DNA from: Zestomonas carbonaria
GTDB lineage: Bacteria; Pseudomonadota; Gammaproteobacteria; Pseudomonadales; Pseudomonadaceae
DNA length: 64,000 nt
Reading direction: 5' to 3'
Assembly: GCF_904061905.1 (NCBI RefSeq)
Contig: NZ_CAJFCI010000080.1
Location: forward strand, 1 to 64,000
The notes under the pieces were generated by a model. That model saw only the letters and a program-made list of their open reading frames with translations. It had not been told where the DNA came from and did no database searches. The translations under genes and the position numbers were made by a program. Positions within the stretch are counted from its first letter, which is position 1. Each line of letters opens with the position of its first letter. This document shows, piece after piece, positions 16,951 to 25,722 of the stretch.

Positions 16951-17787
16951 TTAGGGCCAAGAATTCATCCTTTCTTTAAGTTGTAGTCGGTCTTCGTTTC
17001 TTCTAAGGGTTGGAAATAGGTCTTCGGTAATCTCGATCTCGAATTCAACTGATACGTCTTCGGCGAGGTCTTTGATCATTTTTTTAGGCTTGCTTGACTC
17101 CATGCACTCAAGAAATCCTTTCAGACCCTTGTCCCTAGTTACAAGCTTAACTCTTAAGCCGCTATTGGCGAGTGAGGTCGCCCTAAGCATCAAAACTCTC
17201 TTAACTATCTCAAAATCATAGATTGAATTATATGCTGCACAGCTTTTTTCTTCGTCTGAAGATATTAGGTTGTTAGGTTTTAGTATTTTCCTGCTGTGAG
17301 GGTTTCCATAAATGGCAGAAATTACGCCAATTCCGGGGACTCCCCTTATTGGGATTTTTCTTGATCTTGCAAGGCCTAATATTTCTTGCTCCAGAATCAA
17401 TGCCCTGCTTTTTGATGGAGTGTTGTGTAAGTCAAATTTTTGTTGCGCCATCTCGATTATAGGGGAGAACAAGGCGACTCTGTTCCGGATGTCTTGATAT
17501 AGAGAGCTATATGCTTCTAATGTATTTTTCAGCATGAACTCACTGTCGACGCTAGCCTTTCTATAGAACAAGCTTATCAGTTTGGCTTCTTGCTCGGTCG
17601 TCTCGTGAAAGTCTAAAAGACTTTGCACATTACCCTGTCCCCCTTCTAAAACAGAGGATAAGGTGCTTATTATGTTATATGGCTTATCCTGATCCCTGGC
17701 CAAGGCAAGGTTGGGTGAAGTACCTGTGTCAAAAAACATACGTATATCGGAAACGACATTTCTATCGAGCAAGCAAATAGTCTTCAC
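16951..17787 (-). CDS. PIN-like domain protein of unknown role
   Basis: This 278-residue protein begins with ICLLDRNVVSDI, the beta-strand plus acidic residue that starts PIN-like ribonuclease folds, and has LVTRDKGLKGF near 222-232, which fits the last acidic motif of that fold. It may be an RNase. The start is GTG at 17787. The gene is AT-rich and reads opposite to its neighbours, a likely stand-alone cargo gene. No small antitoxin-like partner is adjacent, so a VapC-type toxin-antitoxin pair is unlikely. The catalytic assignment is tentative. Confidence 0.65.
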   Translation of the reverse strand: MKTICLLDRNVVSDIRMFFDTGTSPNLALARDQDKPYNIISTLSSVLEGGQGNVQSLLDFHETTEQEAKLISLFYRKASVDSEFMLKNTLEAYSSLYQDIRNRVALFSPIIEMAQQKFDLHNTPSKSRALILEQEILGLARSRKIPIRGVPGIGVISAIYGNPHSRKILKPNNLISSDEEKSCAAYNSIYDFEIVKRVLMLRATSLANSGLRVKLVTRDKGLKGFLECMESSKPKKMIKDLAEDVSVEFEIEITEDLFPTLRRNEDRLQLKERMNSWP

Positions 17788-18139
17788 GTCGCTAAACCCT
17801 TTAATTGAAGTTTAAGGGGTGATTGTTGGGTGAGTTTTTATGGGTTTTCAGCCAATATCCAGGTTTTGATATCCCTTTCGCTCAGCAAAGCCATCGCAGT
17901 GCAGGCCAGTCCCGGCCTGAACCGTAAACAGCTTGGGATTAAGTTCACTGTCTAAAGAGGCTCGTTGTCAACATCTGCTTCTGGCCCAGACTGTGTGAAC
18001 ACCGCTGCTGCGTTCTGCCGCTGGTCCGAAGCAAAGAAGGGCCGTGTTCGCGGTAGTACCCCCCACAGAGCAAAGCGCCTGATGGAGTATTGTGTGCCGG
18101 ATAAACGATGGCGTACATGGACTCAGGTGGAGGTTGCCA
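17788..18139. other. Intergenic junction between AT-rich cargo and GC-rich ICE core
   Basis: About 350 bases. The first 150 are AT-rich like the PIN-like gene; the rest are GC-balanced. Open frames here are antisense or shadow frames without start signals. It would hold the promoter for the gene at 18140 and for the PIN-like gene on the other strand. I see no repeat that marks a boundary. Confidence 0.4.
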
Positions 18140-18454
18140 ATGAAGATCACTGCTATGGAACAGACTGAATCGGTCAGCGATGTTCTGTGCGACGTTTGTG
18201 GCGACAGCACGCGCGTTGAAGGGGATGGATTGCAATTCGGCACTCTTAGCGCCAGTTGGGGTCATGGCTCGGCCCACGATGGTGAGCGCTATGAGGTCCA
18301 TCTGTGCGAGCCCTGCTTTTTCAGGGCCATTTCCGGCCTCAGACGAGAGCGCATGGTGAACTTCATGTTCAGCGATGAGGACCAGGAGCTCAGCGATTTC
18401 GGACGCGTTGCCCGGGATGATTTTTTCAATGACGGGGGGCGTTCGACCTCCTGA
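18140..18454 (+). CDS. Small zinc-ribbon-like protein
   Basis: This 104-residue acidic protein has two Cys-x-x-Cys pairs, CDVC near residues 17-20 and CEPC near 57-60, consistent with a single zinc-ribbon knuckle. The function is unknown. ATG 18140 is chosen because a GGTGGAGG lies nine bases ahead and the upstream extension is not protein-like. The C-terminus (FSDEDQELSDFGRVARDDFF) is acidic. It lies just upstream of the ICE core and may be accessory. Confidence 0.65.
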   Translation: MKITAMEQTESVSDVLCDVCGDSTRVEGDGLQFGTLSASWGHGSAHDGERYEVHLCEPCFFRAISGLRRERMVNFMFSDEDQELSDFGRVARDDFFNDGGRSTS

Positions 18455-18929
18455 GTTCCTGCTGGCGCAGCATCTCAGGCCTTTCCGGCATTTCCCTTGG
18501 AATGGTGGGATCAACGTCAGTGGGGGTAGCTTAAGCACTCATCTTTCACCGATCAGCTTTTGCCCATTCGCTCTGCTTGGCTTAAAGCTGCGAGCTCGCA
18601 TGTTGCAACTACTAGAGCGCCCCGGCGTACCGCCGTCGGGCTCGCGGGCTGCGCCCCGCGCTTCGTGCCGAATCGCGGCCATCCGGCTTTGATCCCTGGC
18701 GCCTCCGGCCCTTGAGGGCCTGCGCGCTCCGCTTGCCTATCCGTGTTTGGGGTGGGGGGAGTGGGGCGGTCTTGCTGTTCCCTTCACCGTATCACGGCGT
18801 TCTCGCCGTCAAGGGCTGCGCGCGCCTTGCACGCTGGCGGCCGTGGCCGTCTTCGACCCTGTGACGGCTTGCGCTGCGCCGTGCTGGGCCGGTTCCGGGC
18901 AATTCCGCCCGAGCAACCGGAGCACGGTC
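18455..18929. other. GC-rich intergenic leader ahead of radC with recurrent motifs
   Basis: About 475 bases without a supported gene; a frame open from 18747 merges into radC but lacks protein-like character. It contains CTGCGCGCTCCGCTTGCC and GGGCTGCGCCCCG, which recur in other non-coding spacers of this element (near 19495, 19610, 23250 and 23300). The low-complexity G/C-rich composition is typical of spacers in Tn4371-like ICE cores. Confidence 0.5.
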
Positions 18930-19436
18930 ATGTCGCAACTCTCTCTCGCTATCGATTCCTCGCTGCTGGTGCGTGACGACCAGGGGCGCTACATGCTGGC
19001 CACCGCCGACCAGATCCTGGAAGCGGCCCGCCAGGTCATCGACCGGAAGATCCCGCGTGGTGCGCTGTTCACGTCGCCGGAGCGGGTCAAGGACTACCTG
19101 CGCACCAAGCTGGCCGGCTTCGAGCACGAAGTCTTCGCGGCGCTGTTCCTCGATACGCAGCATCGCCTGATCGAATACGTTGAGATGTTTCGCGGCACCA
19201 TCGACAGTGCCTCGGTGTATCCGCGCGAGGTGGTCAAGGAGGCGCTGCGGCTCAACGCGGCGGCGGTGATCTTTTCGCACAACCACCCGAGCGGGAATCC
19301 CGAGCCGAGCCAGGCCGACAAGCTGCTGACCCAGCGGCTCAAGGAGGCGCTGGCGCTGGTGGACGTGCGCGTACTGGATCACATCGTCGTCGGCGGCCAG
19401 GGCACGGTGTCCTTCGCCGAACGGGGCCTGCTGTGA
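18930..19436 (+). CDS. radC: RadC/MPN-domain protein
   Basis: This 168-residue protein has only the JAMM (MPN+) domain of the RadC family: an upstream Glu (near 65-67), HNHPSG with H117 and H119, and the distal Asp D130, together a complete metal site. Chromosomal RadC has an added HhH region that is missing here, as usual for the short mobile-element form. Such copies are conserved in ICEs next to replication and partition genes; the biochemical role is not established. ATG 18930 gives the family N-terminus. Confidence 0.88.
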   Translation: MSQLSLAIDSSLLVRDDQGRYMLATADQILEAARQVIDRKIPRGALFTSPERVKDYLRTKLAGFEHEVFAALFLDTQHRLIEYVEMFRGTIDSASVYPREVVKEALRLNAAAVIFSHNHPSGNPEPSQADKLLTQRLKEALALVDVRVLDHIVVGGQGTVSFAERGLL

Positions 19437-19968
19437 GCGCGGGGGCCTCGGCCCCCTTTTTGCCGCGCCCTGTGTCGAACTCTCCGGCCCTGCGGGCCTG
19501 CGCGCTGCGCTTGCGCTCCAGGGGAACGGCTTGCAGCCGATCCCCGCCGCGCGTTGCTTGGCGCCCCTGACAGCCGCCGAACAGGTTGCACCTGATCGGC
19601 CTTCGCGCCTGCGGCGCTGCGCGCTTCGCTTGCGTGGGGGCGGCGCCATCCGCGGCCGTTGCCAACCACCGTCGTCTTCCCTCGCTCATCACCTTGTCCG
19701 CGACTGTAGCCCGCGGCCGTGTGCCGTCAAGGCGCGCCGGGCCGTGTCCTCGCTGCGCTGCGGGCCGCACCCACCCGGCGCTCGTGTCCTTGACCGCCCC
19801 CGTCCACGGACTCCCTTTCGTCGCGGGCGATGAACTCAGGAAAGACGGTGGCAACGAGGCCGGCCCAGGTCTCCGCGCCGACCCCACCGGAAAGCCGAAA
19901 GGCGGGCTCCGAATCTAGGAATCCGGTGTGCGGTTTCAACAGCAAACCTTTTTGTCAGGAGAACGACC
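19437..19968. other. GC-rich intergenic region between radC and the DUF932 gene
   Basis: About 530 bases with no gene I can support. Repeated CTGCGCGCT(G/T)CGCTTGCG motifs occur near 19497 and 19615, matching those before radC. Open frames on both strands are low-complexity Arg/Pro/Ala translations, artefacts of composition. The last 60 bases before 19969 are AT-richer and include the ribosome binding site AGGAG. Confidence 0.5.
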
Positions 19969-20796
19969 ATGCAACTTGCTTCCCGCTTCGCTTCCCGTTC
20001 GCCGGTGCTGCGCTCGGACCAACCCCTGTCGGATGAGCAAATCCGCGCCGTGGTGCCGTCGATCTTCGCGGAGGCTCCGCACGAAAGCCGCTCGCAGCGC
20101 TACAGCTACATACCCACCGCCATCGTGCTGCAGGAACTGCGCGGCGAGGGGTTCCAGCCCTTCATGGTGTGCCAGACCCGCGTGCGGGCCGACGACCGGC
20201 GCGACTACACCAAGCACATGGTTCGGCTGCGCCACGCCAGCCAGATCAATGGTCGCGAGGCCAACGAAATCATTCTGCTGAACTCGCACGACGGCACCAG
20301 CAGCTACCAGATGCTGGCGGGCATGTTCCGCTTCGTCTGTGAGAACGGCCTAGTCTGTGGCGACACCGTGGCGGACGTGCGCGTGCCGCACAAGGGCGAC
20401 GTGGCGGCGCAGGTGATCGAAGGCGCCTACGAGGTGCTGCACGGCTTCGACCGGGCGCAGGAGTCCCGTGATGCCATGCGGGCCATCACGCTGGACAGCG
20501 GCGAGGCGGAAGTCTTCGCCCGCGCCGCGCTGGCCCTCAAGTACGACGACCCCGACAAGCCCGCGCCCATCACGGAAAGCCAGATCCTGATGCCGCGCCA
20601 TATCGACGATTGCCACGCCGACCTGTGGAGTGTGTTCAACCGCACCCAGGAAAACCTCATCAAGGGCGGCCTACGCGCCCGCGCCGCCAACGGACGCCGC
20701 CAGAGCACCCGCCCGGTGCAGGGCATCGACAACGGCATCCGCCTGAATCGCGCCCTGTGGCTGCTGGCGGACGGCATGCGCCAGTTGAAAGCCTGA
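19969..20796 (+). CDS. DUF932 domain protein of ICE core
   Basis: This 275-residue protein has the DUF932 (phage/plasmid-like TIGR03299-type) fold; the segment MVRLRHASQINGREANEIILLNSHDGTSSYQMLAGMF is spread over residues about 80-120 and is conserved in ICE and plasmid homologues. The family's role is unknown; it recurs near radC, ParB-like and DUF736 genes in Tn4371-type elements. AGGAGAACGACC precedes the ATG. The ParB-like gene follows 40 bases downstream, so the two probably form one transcript. Confidence 0.85.
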   Translation: MQLASRFASRSPVLRSDQPLSDEQIRAVVPSIFAEAPHESRSQRYSYIPTAIVLQELRGEGFQPFMVCQTRVRADDRRDYTKHMVRLRHASQINGREANEIILLNSHDGTSSYQMLAGMFRFVCENGLVCGDTVADVRVPHKGDVAAQVIEGAYEVLHGFDRAQESRDAMRAITLDSGEAEVFARAALALKYDDPDKPAPITESQILMPRHIDDCHADLWSVFNRTQENLIKGGLRARAANGRRQSTRPVQGIDNGIRLNRALWLLADGMRQLKA

Positions 20797-20836
20797 CCCC
20801 AAGCCCCCCTCATTGCATTCGATAGGAGTGACCAGC

Positions 20837-22843
20837 ATGAACGCCACTATCCATACCGACAGCCAAGACACCACCGCCGCCGCGCTGGAAGTCGCCGACC
20901 CGACCAGGCACCTGATGCTGATTCCGCTTTCACAGATGCTGCCGCGCCGTTCCAAGCGCAACGCGCGCAAGACGCCGCGCTTGTCCATCCCGGAGCTTGC
21001 GGCCAGTATCGAGCGCCTCGGCCTGCTGCAAAACCTGATCGTGATTCCTGCCCCCGATGGCAAGCATTACGAGGTGGTGGCCGGCGACCGCCGCTTGACC
21101 GCCTTGAAGCTGCTGGCGAAGAAGCGCCGCATCCCCGCCGACTACGAGGTGCCGTGCCTGCTGGTGGCCGATGGCAGCGCCCGCACCGTCAGCCTCGCGG
21201 AGAACCTGATGCGCGAGCAGATGCACCCCGCCGACCAGTTCGAGGCGTTCGCCGCGCTGGTCAAGGAAGGACGCCCGGTGGAGGACATTGCCGCCGATTT
21301 CGGCGTCTCGCCCCTGGTGGTGCAACGCCGCCTGAGACTCGGCAACCTCTCGCCGCGCCTGCTGGCCGACTACCGGGCCGGGAGCGTGACGCTGGAGCAA
21401 CTGATGGCGCTGGCGATCACCGATGACCATGCCGCGCAAGAGGCCGCGTTCTACGACGCGCCGCATTGGCAGCGCGGCGCATCCGCGCTACGGGAGTGCC
21501 TGACCGAGCGCGAAATCGATGCGACGCACCCGCTGGCGCGTTTCGTCGGGCTGGACGCCTATACGGCGGCGGGCGGCGGCATCCGCCGCGATCTGTTCGC
21601 GGAGGATGACGCGGGTGTGTACCTGATCGACGCCGCGCTGTTGGAGAGGCTGGTGCGCGAGAAGCTGGACGCGCTGGCCGAGGGCGTGCGCACCGAGGGT
21701 TGGGCCTGGGTCGAGAGCGCGCCGCAGGTGAGCTATGCCGACTTGCAGGTGTTCCACAACGCCCCGCGCCAGCGGCGGGAGCCGGCCGGCAAGGAGGCGC
21801 GCCGCATCGCCTCGCTGCGCGAGCGCTTGGAGAAGACCGACGCCGCGCTCCAAGACGCCTACGGGGCCGAGGAGGGGGAAAAGGCGGAAGCGCTGCAAGC
21901 ACTCCGCGAGCAACTGGCGGGCGCACTGTACGCCGCGCAGATGGGCCTGCTGGACTATGCCCCGGACGTGCGCGCGGTGGCCGGTGCCATCGTCACCGTG
22001 GACCGGCAGGGGGATGCCGTCATCCATCGCGGCTTGCTGCGCGAGGCCGAGGCCAAGGCCTTGCGCACGCTGGAACGCCTGCGCCGGAGCTTTGCCGGTG
22101 GGGAAGGAGTGGAGGACGACCCCGAAAGCGAGGACGTGGAGCCGCCGAAGGCGGCGAACCTGTCCGACCGGCTGGCCCAGCGCTTGAGCGCGCATCGCAC
22201 GGCGGCGCTGCGGATCGAGGTGGCGCGGCACCCGCAGGTCGCGCTGGCTGCGCTGGTGCATGGCATGGTGCAGGCCGTTCTACAGGAACACCACTACGGT
22301 CACGCCCAGCCCCTGGGCGTGCGCCTGACCGTGAAAGACCGGCTGGGAGACCTGGCCCCGGACTGGCCGGAGTCGCCCGCCGTCATTGCCCAGCATGAGT
22401 TGCAGCGGGCATGGCGCGAGCGCCTGCCGCAGGACGGTGGCGAACTGTTCTCTGCGCTGCTGGCGATGCCCCAGGAGGAGCTGGTGCAACTGCTGGCGGT
22501 GTGTGTGGCCGCCAGCGTGGATGTGGTGACGCCGCGCGCAGTCCGGTATCAGCCCGGCGCGGAACTGGCGCGGGCGGTTGGGTTGGACATGGCGGCATGG
22601 TGGCGGCCGACCGCCGAAGGCTACTTCAACCACATCTCCAAGGCGGTGATCCTCGAGGCCGTGCGGCAGTTCGCCCCGGAGCACGTCACCCGGCTGTCGA
22701 CGCTCAAGAAGGCCGACATTGCCAGCGAGGCCGAGCGTCTGGCGGACGGCACCGGCTGGATGCCCGCCGTGTTCGTGGCCGAAGGCGACGCGCTGCCTGA
22801 GGTTGCGGAGGACGCCGAGACGGCGGAGACGCTGGTGGCATGA
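20837..22843 (+). CDS. ParB/RepB/Spo0J family partition or nuclease protein
   Basis: This 668-residue protein has an N-terminal ParB/Srx nucleotide-binding domain (LGLLQNLIVIP, VAGDRRLTALKLL, then SLAENLMREQMHPADQFEAF, residues about 65-150) and a following HTH (VEDIAADFGVSPLVVQRRLRLG, about 158-180). A long C-terminal region of about 450 residues has coiled-coil and unknown parts. It is far longer than ordinary ParB, like the large ParB-like proteins of ICEs. It may bind a centromere-like site or act as a nuclease. The start at 20837 follows TAGGAG. Confidence 0.85.
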   Translation: MNATIHTDSQDTTAAALEVADPTRHLMLIPLSQMLPRRSKRNARKTPRLSIPELAASIERLGLLQNLIVIPAPDGKHYEVVAGDRRLTALKLLAKKRRIPADYEVPCLLVADGSARTVSLAENLMREQMHPADQFEAFAALVKEGRPVEDIAADFGVSPLVVQRRLRLGNLSPRLLADYRAGSVTLEQLMALAITDDHAAQEAAFYDAPHWQRGASALRECLTEREIDATHPLARFVGLDAYTAAGGGIRRDLFAEDDAGVYLIDAALLERLVREKLDALAEGVRTEGWAWVESAPQVSYADLQVFHNAPRQRREPAGKEARRIASLRERLEKTDAALQDAYGAEEGEKAEALQALREQLAGALYAAQMGLLDYAPDVRAVAGAIVTVDRQGDAVIHRGLLREAEAKALRTLERLRRSFAGGEGVEDDPESEDVEPPKAANLSDRLAQRLSAHRTAALRIEVARHPQVALAALVHGMVQAVLQEHHYGHAQPLGVRLTVKDRLGDLAPDWPESPAVIAQHELQRAWRERLPQDGGELFSALLAMPQEELVQLLAVCVAASVDVVTPRAVRYQPGAELARAVGLDMAAWWRPTAEGYFNHISKAVILEAVRQFAPEHVTRLSTLKKADIASEAERLADGTGWMPAVFVAEGDALPEVAEDAETAETLVA

Positions 22844-22856
22844 GGCTGCCACAAAT

Positions 22857-22880
22857 CCCCGGCGCAACGCGCCGGGGCTT
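22857..22880 (+). terminator. Terminator after the ParB-like gene
   Basis: CCCCGGCG (22857-22864) pairs with CGCCGGGG (22870-22877) around CAACG and is followed by a short CTTT. It lies 13 bases after the stop of the ParB-like gene. The T-run is weak, so termination may be partial. Confidence 0.65.
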
Positions 22881-23045
22881 TGTGCTGTCCGCCAAACGCA
22901 CGGGCATGGCGATGGTCCTGCCCGGTGTCGCCGCGCCAAGCAGAATCCGCACGCCGCCGCCCTTCCTGCGTCGGGCGGCGGCGTGGCGGGCGGCGCACAC
23001 GTGAACGTGTGCGAACAACAGGCGGGTTCGTGCGGGCACGAACCG

Positions 23046-23189
23046 CTATTCAGCTGCCGGCCATAGGGCCAGGTCGTCGGCGTACAGGATGATCGGCGGG
23101 CTGCCCGGCCGGATAGCTTTGCCGCGGACAATGTCGCCGACGTTGAACTCGATGTAGTTGACCTGGTGGTCGTGTCCTCGGGTGCCCAT
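23046..23189 (-). CDS. Possible small protein (47 aa)
   Basis: A short frame from ATG 23189 encodes a 47-residue peptide whose middle (YIEFNVGDIVRGKAIRPG) reads like the start of a small beta-barrel protein such as the YodC/DUF2158 type. No ribosome binding site stands out and no neighbour supports it. It may be a remnant. Confidence 0.3.
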   Translation of the reverse strand: MGTRGHDHQVNYIEFNVGDIVRGKAIRPGSPPIILYADDLALWPAAE

Positions 23190-23678
23190 GGAGCCTAGAG
23201 CTCTTAGAGCCTGCGCGTGTCGGCGCAATGCGCCGCCGGGCTTTCGGGCTGCGCCCCGTGTCGCCTGCGGCGTCACGGCCTTCGGCTTCAATCCCTCACG
23301 CCTGCGCGCTCCGCTTGCCAGGGCCAGGCACCCCGCCACGAGGGGACAGGGCGCACGGGGCACGCTCGACTTGGCTGCGGCAGGTTGTGCCTCACCAGTT
23401 TCATCCAAGCGCAGGAACAGCCCCAAGACCATCTGTCGCCTGATGGTTTGGGCGCTAATCCAGATTTAGATTCTGAGCGATGTACTCGACAAGCTTGGGG
23501 CTCGTGTCTGTTCATGACGGTAAACATCAGGTCGCGTTTGCTACGAGAGGGACGTTGGGAACAACGCTTAGCGGCGGTTTTCACTGCTGCATCTGTGCCA
23601 TGGATTTTGGAGCGCTATCGCCGTGTCAGTGAGGTTCACAGTCGTCTGATGCGTAGGGACGAGGGCGGCATCTACATT

Positions 23679-24029
23679 CTACGATTTAGAGATTTCTTTT
23701 TTGAGTTCTGCAACGCACTTCGGCAGCTCAGTAACGATGATGGTCGAGCTTGGGCCTTTGTCTAGAGCAGCCAACCTAGATGCTGCGCTTACTGCTTCAG
23801 GCAGCTTTCTCTCCGCATCAGCCAAGAAGGCTTTTGCCTGCTGCGGTCGCTGAGGTGTCGTTTTTGCCCGAAGCAGCATGCATTGTTTATACAAATCTAT
23901 TGCTTCAGCTCCAGACATCACAGTGACTGATGCTTCTTTCAGATACTTAACGTAAAGCCCGTATCCGGTTGTAGGGATACCAATAAGTGCCAACAGCAAC
24001 ATCACCAATCTGGCCTTGTTTAATTCCAT
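23679..24029 (-). CDS. Small membrane-anchored hypothetical protein
   Basis: This 116-residue protein has an N-terminal membrane segment (residues about 8-26, LVMLLLALIGIPTTGYGLYV) and a charged, mostly helical remainder; two Cys residues are present near 50 and 104. No family is recognised. It lies inside the insert bounded by 17-bp direct repeats and follows another short frame on the same strand by eight bases. It is probably exported or inner-membrane-anchored with the helical part in the periplasm; orientation is unproven. Confidence 0.55.
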   Translation of the reverse strand: MELNKARLVMLLLALIGIPTTGYGLYVKYLKEASVTVMSGAEAIDLYKQCMLLRAKTTPQRPQQAKAFLADAERKLPEAVSAASRLAALDKGPSSTIIVTELPKCVAELKKEISKS

Positions 24030-24037
24030 GGGCTCGC

Positions 24038-24223
24038 CTAGATGGATTCAAAATCAGGTCTTGATATCTGTATATAAACACAGTGCATGACATCTGCAAT
24101 TTCTACTTCAAACGGAGGGCCCGCTCCTGTGTTGTCGCCGGGGGTGATAATGATGTGAATCGACCCTGGTCTTATAGACGAATCTGACCGCCGGCCATTG
24201 GAGTGGTGGGCTTTTGATAGCAC
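24038..24223 (-). CDS. Possible small hypothetical protein (61 aa)
   Basis: The frame ends nine bases before the membrane-protein gene on the same strand. The second half (HIIITPGDNTGAGPPFEVEI) looks protein-like, the N-terminal part less so, so the true start may be internal. No homology is recognised. Confidence 0.35.
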   Translation of the reverse strand: MLSKAHHSNGRRSDSSIRPGSIHIIITPGDNTGAGPPFEVEIADVMHCVYIQISRPDFESI

Positions 24224-24280
24224 CCCGCCGCAACGGGCGGGACGCTGGGCTACGCCCCAGCTTGCTGCGGCAGGTTGTGC

Positions 24281-24777
24281 ATACGCGTACCGTCCCCGCC
24301 GCTGACGGTTGCTAGCTCCAGGTCACGAAGGATGGGCCACAGACAGTCCGCACGGCCTCGCCATGGCGCTTCCAGTCCACGCCTCAAGCCGCTTGCCGCA
24401 GGCTGCGGCAAGGGCGTTCTCACCCGTCGTCGGGGGTGTTGGCCTTGCCCGTGCCAGGGGGCAGGCCGCTGAAGCCGTCATGCGGGGATTCCGGGTTGGT
24501 CCTGTCTCCTTCCGGGGGCGCTCGGCCCGCTGCGTCCTTGGCTTGTCGTGAATCCTGGCGGGGGCGCGGCTGCGCCTCGGGCCTCATGGCCGCAACCGTC
24601 CGGCGCAAACAATTTCCCCTCCGCTGCGCGGATTCCTCGCCCACAAATTCTGTGCGCCTCCCGGTCCTCCACGCTGTTGCGGCCGCTGCGCGGTGCGGCC
24701 AGCCCGTCCCCCGCCGGACGGATCACAACAAGGACGCGATGGGCGCGACCTTGGTTACCCCGAAAGGAGAAATCATC
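24281..24777. other. GC-rich spacer upstream of the DUF736 gene
   Basis: About 500 bases without a supported gene. Long frames on both strands are low-complexity translations of GC-rich sequence. The region ends with AAAGGAGA, the ribosome binding site of the next gene. No repeat longer than a few bases was noted beyond those at its left edge. Confidence 0.45.
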
Positions 24778-25089
24778 ATGGCCAACATCGGCACCTTCAC
24801 CGCCCAGAACGACGGCTTCACCGGCACGGTCCGCACCCTGACGCTCAACGTCAAGGTCAAGTTCGTCCCCAACGACAGGAACAGCGAGAACGCCCCCGAC
24901 TACCGCATCCAGGCGGCCGGCGGCTACGACATCGGCGCGGCCTGGAAGAAAGTCAGCCAGGCCGAGCGGCCCTACCTGTCCGTGACCCTCGACGATCCTT
25001 CGTTCCCGGCGACCATCTACGCCCGGCTGATCGAGGAGGAGGACGGTACGCACAACCTGATCTGGTCGCGCAGCAAATCGGTGGCCTGA
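24778..25089 (+). CDS. DUF736 family protein
   Basis: A 103-residue protein that begins MANIGTFTAQNDGFTGTVRT, the diagnostic start of DUF736 proteins of plasmids and ICEs. The family has no established function. It is a stable neighbour of DUF932, DUF2958 and ParB-like genes in Tn4371-type elements. AAAGGAGA lies seven bases before the start. Confidence 0.9.
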   Translation: MANIGTFTAQNDGFTGTVRTLTLNVKVKFVPNDRNSENAPDYRIQAAGGYDIGAAWKKVSQAERPYLSVTLDDPSFPATIYARLIEEEDGTHNLIWSRSKSVA

Positions 25090-25136
25090 CGGCCACCTCT
25101 TCGCCCCGCCCATTGCGGCGGGGCGCTGTCGCGGGG

Positions 25137-25427
25137 CTACGCCCTGGAGCTGGCGAGCTGGCTTTCCGTCGCAGCCAGCAGCGCCGCGGTGCTGCAGTCG
25201 AGCGCGCCGGCGATCTTGAAGATGATCGCCAGCGTGGGCATGTGCTCGCCGCGCTCGACCTTGCCCATGTGCGAGCGCTCGATGCCGGCGAGGTTCGCCA
25301 GCGACTCCTGCGCGATGCCGCGCTCCATGCGCAGCGCGCGCACCGCCGCGCCGAAGGCTTGAGCCAGCTCGGCATCGAAGGTGGTGGAGCCGGCCGGTCG
25401 GCCGGGCTGGACGGGTCGCTTCTGCAT
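25137..25427 (-). CDS. XRE-family transcriptional regulator
   Basis: This 96-residue protein is almost entirely a Cro/C1-type HTH (residues about 25-80; RMERGIAQESLANLAGIERS, then MGKVERGEHMPTLAIIFKIA). It is the only minus-strand gene in this part of the core and faces away from the DUF2958 gene. The 295 bases between them carry several palindromes. It is a good candidate for the repressor of the ICE replication and transfer genes. Confidence 0.88.
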   Translation of the reverse strand: MQKRPVQPGRPAGSTTFDAELAQAFGAAVRALRMERGIAQESLANLAGIERSHMGKVERGEHMPTLAIIFKIAGALDCSTAALLAATESQLASSRA

Positions 25428-25620
25428 GGACAGAAGCGTCCGACCGAGAGAGAATCAAAACCACGTTATCTTTAACTCATTGGTGGGATTTCCAGCGCTT
25501 TCGTGCTTTTACGGAAACCCGTACCGGCGGATTTCATCAGAACCGCAGAGGCGCCTCCGTGTCTTTCCTGACTTGCGCAATGCCGATTCCACGCCTTGGC
25601 GACTTCACGGTTTTGCTGGA

Positions 25621-25712
25621 ATGCACCTCTGTGCATTTGAGCGAATGCACAAATCCGCATCGGCGGATCGGCGCTTCCGTGCGCAAGCGCATCCGTGCAT
25701 CGGCGCCTTCCG
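25621..25712. promoter_or_regulatory. Palindrome and iteron-like cluster between the XRE regulator and DUF2958
   Basis: AATGCAC/GTGCATT arms alternate three times at 25621-25650 and can form two mutually exclusive hairpins. ATCCGC-ATCG-GCGGAT follows at 25653-25668. ATCGGCGCTTCCG and ATCGGCGCCTTCCG then occur at 25667-25679 and 25699-25712. Such density in a divergent intergenic region suggests operators for the XRE protein or an origin-like site. No binding data can be inferred from sequence alone. Confidence 0.5.
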
Positions 25713-25722
25713 GCTCACGGCC

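Larger units (their letters stand above)
23374..24280. repeat. 17-bp direct repeats flanking an AT-richer insert
   Basis: GCTGCGGCAGGTTGTGC occurs at 23374-23390 and again at 24264-24280, both preceded by CTTG-like sequence. The 870 bases between them are less GC-rich than the surrounding spacer and hold a small membrane-protein gene on the minus strand. The arrangement looks like insertion by recombination between spacer repeats or a duplication made on insertion. The part from 23391 to 23678 has no supported gene. Confidence 0.55.

Noticed and set aside
16728..16979. Short frame inside the hairpin-bounded element as a tnpB remnant
   Set aside because: The translation shows no TnpB zinc or RuvC motif; the element is treated as non-coding.
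16951..17787. VapBC toxin-antitoxin system
   Set aside because: The PIN-like protein is about twice VapC length and has no small antitoxin gene beside it.
21488..22261. Long frame antisense to the ParB-like gene
   Set aside because: Low-complexity Gln/Arg/Leu translation typical of shadow frames; the sense gene has clear domains and a ribosome binding site.
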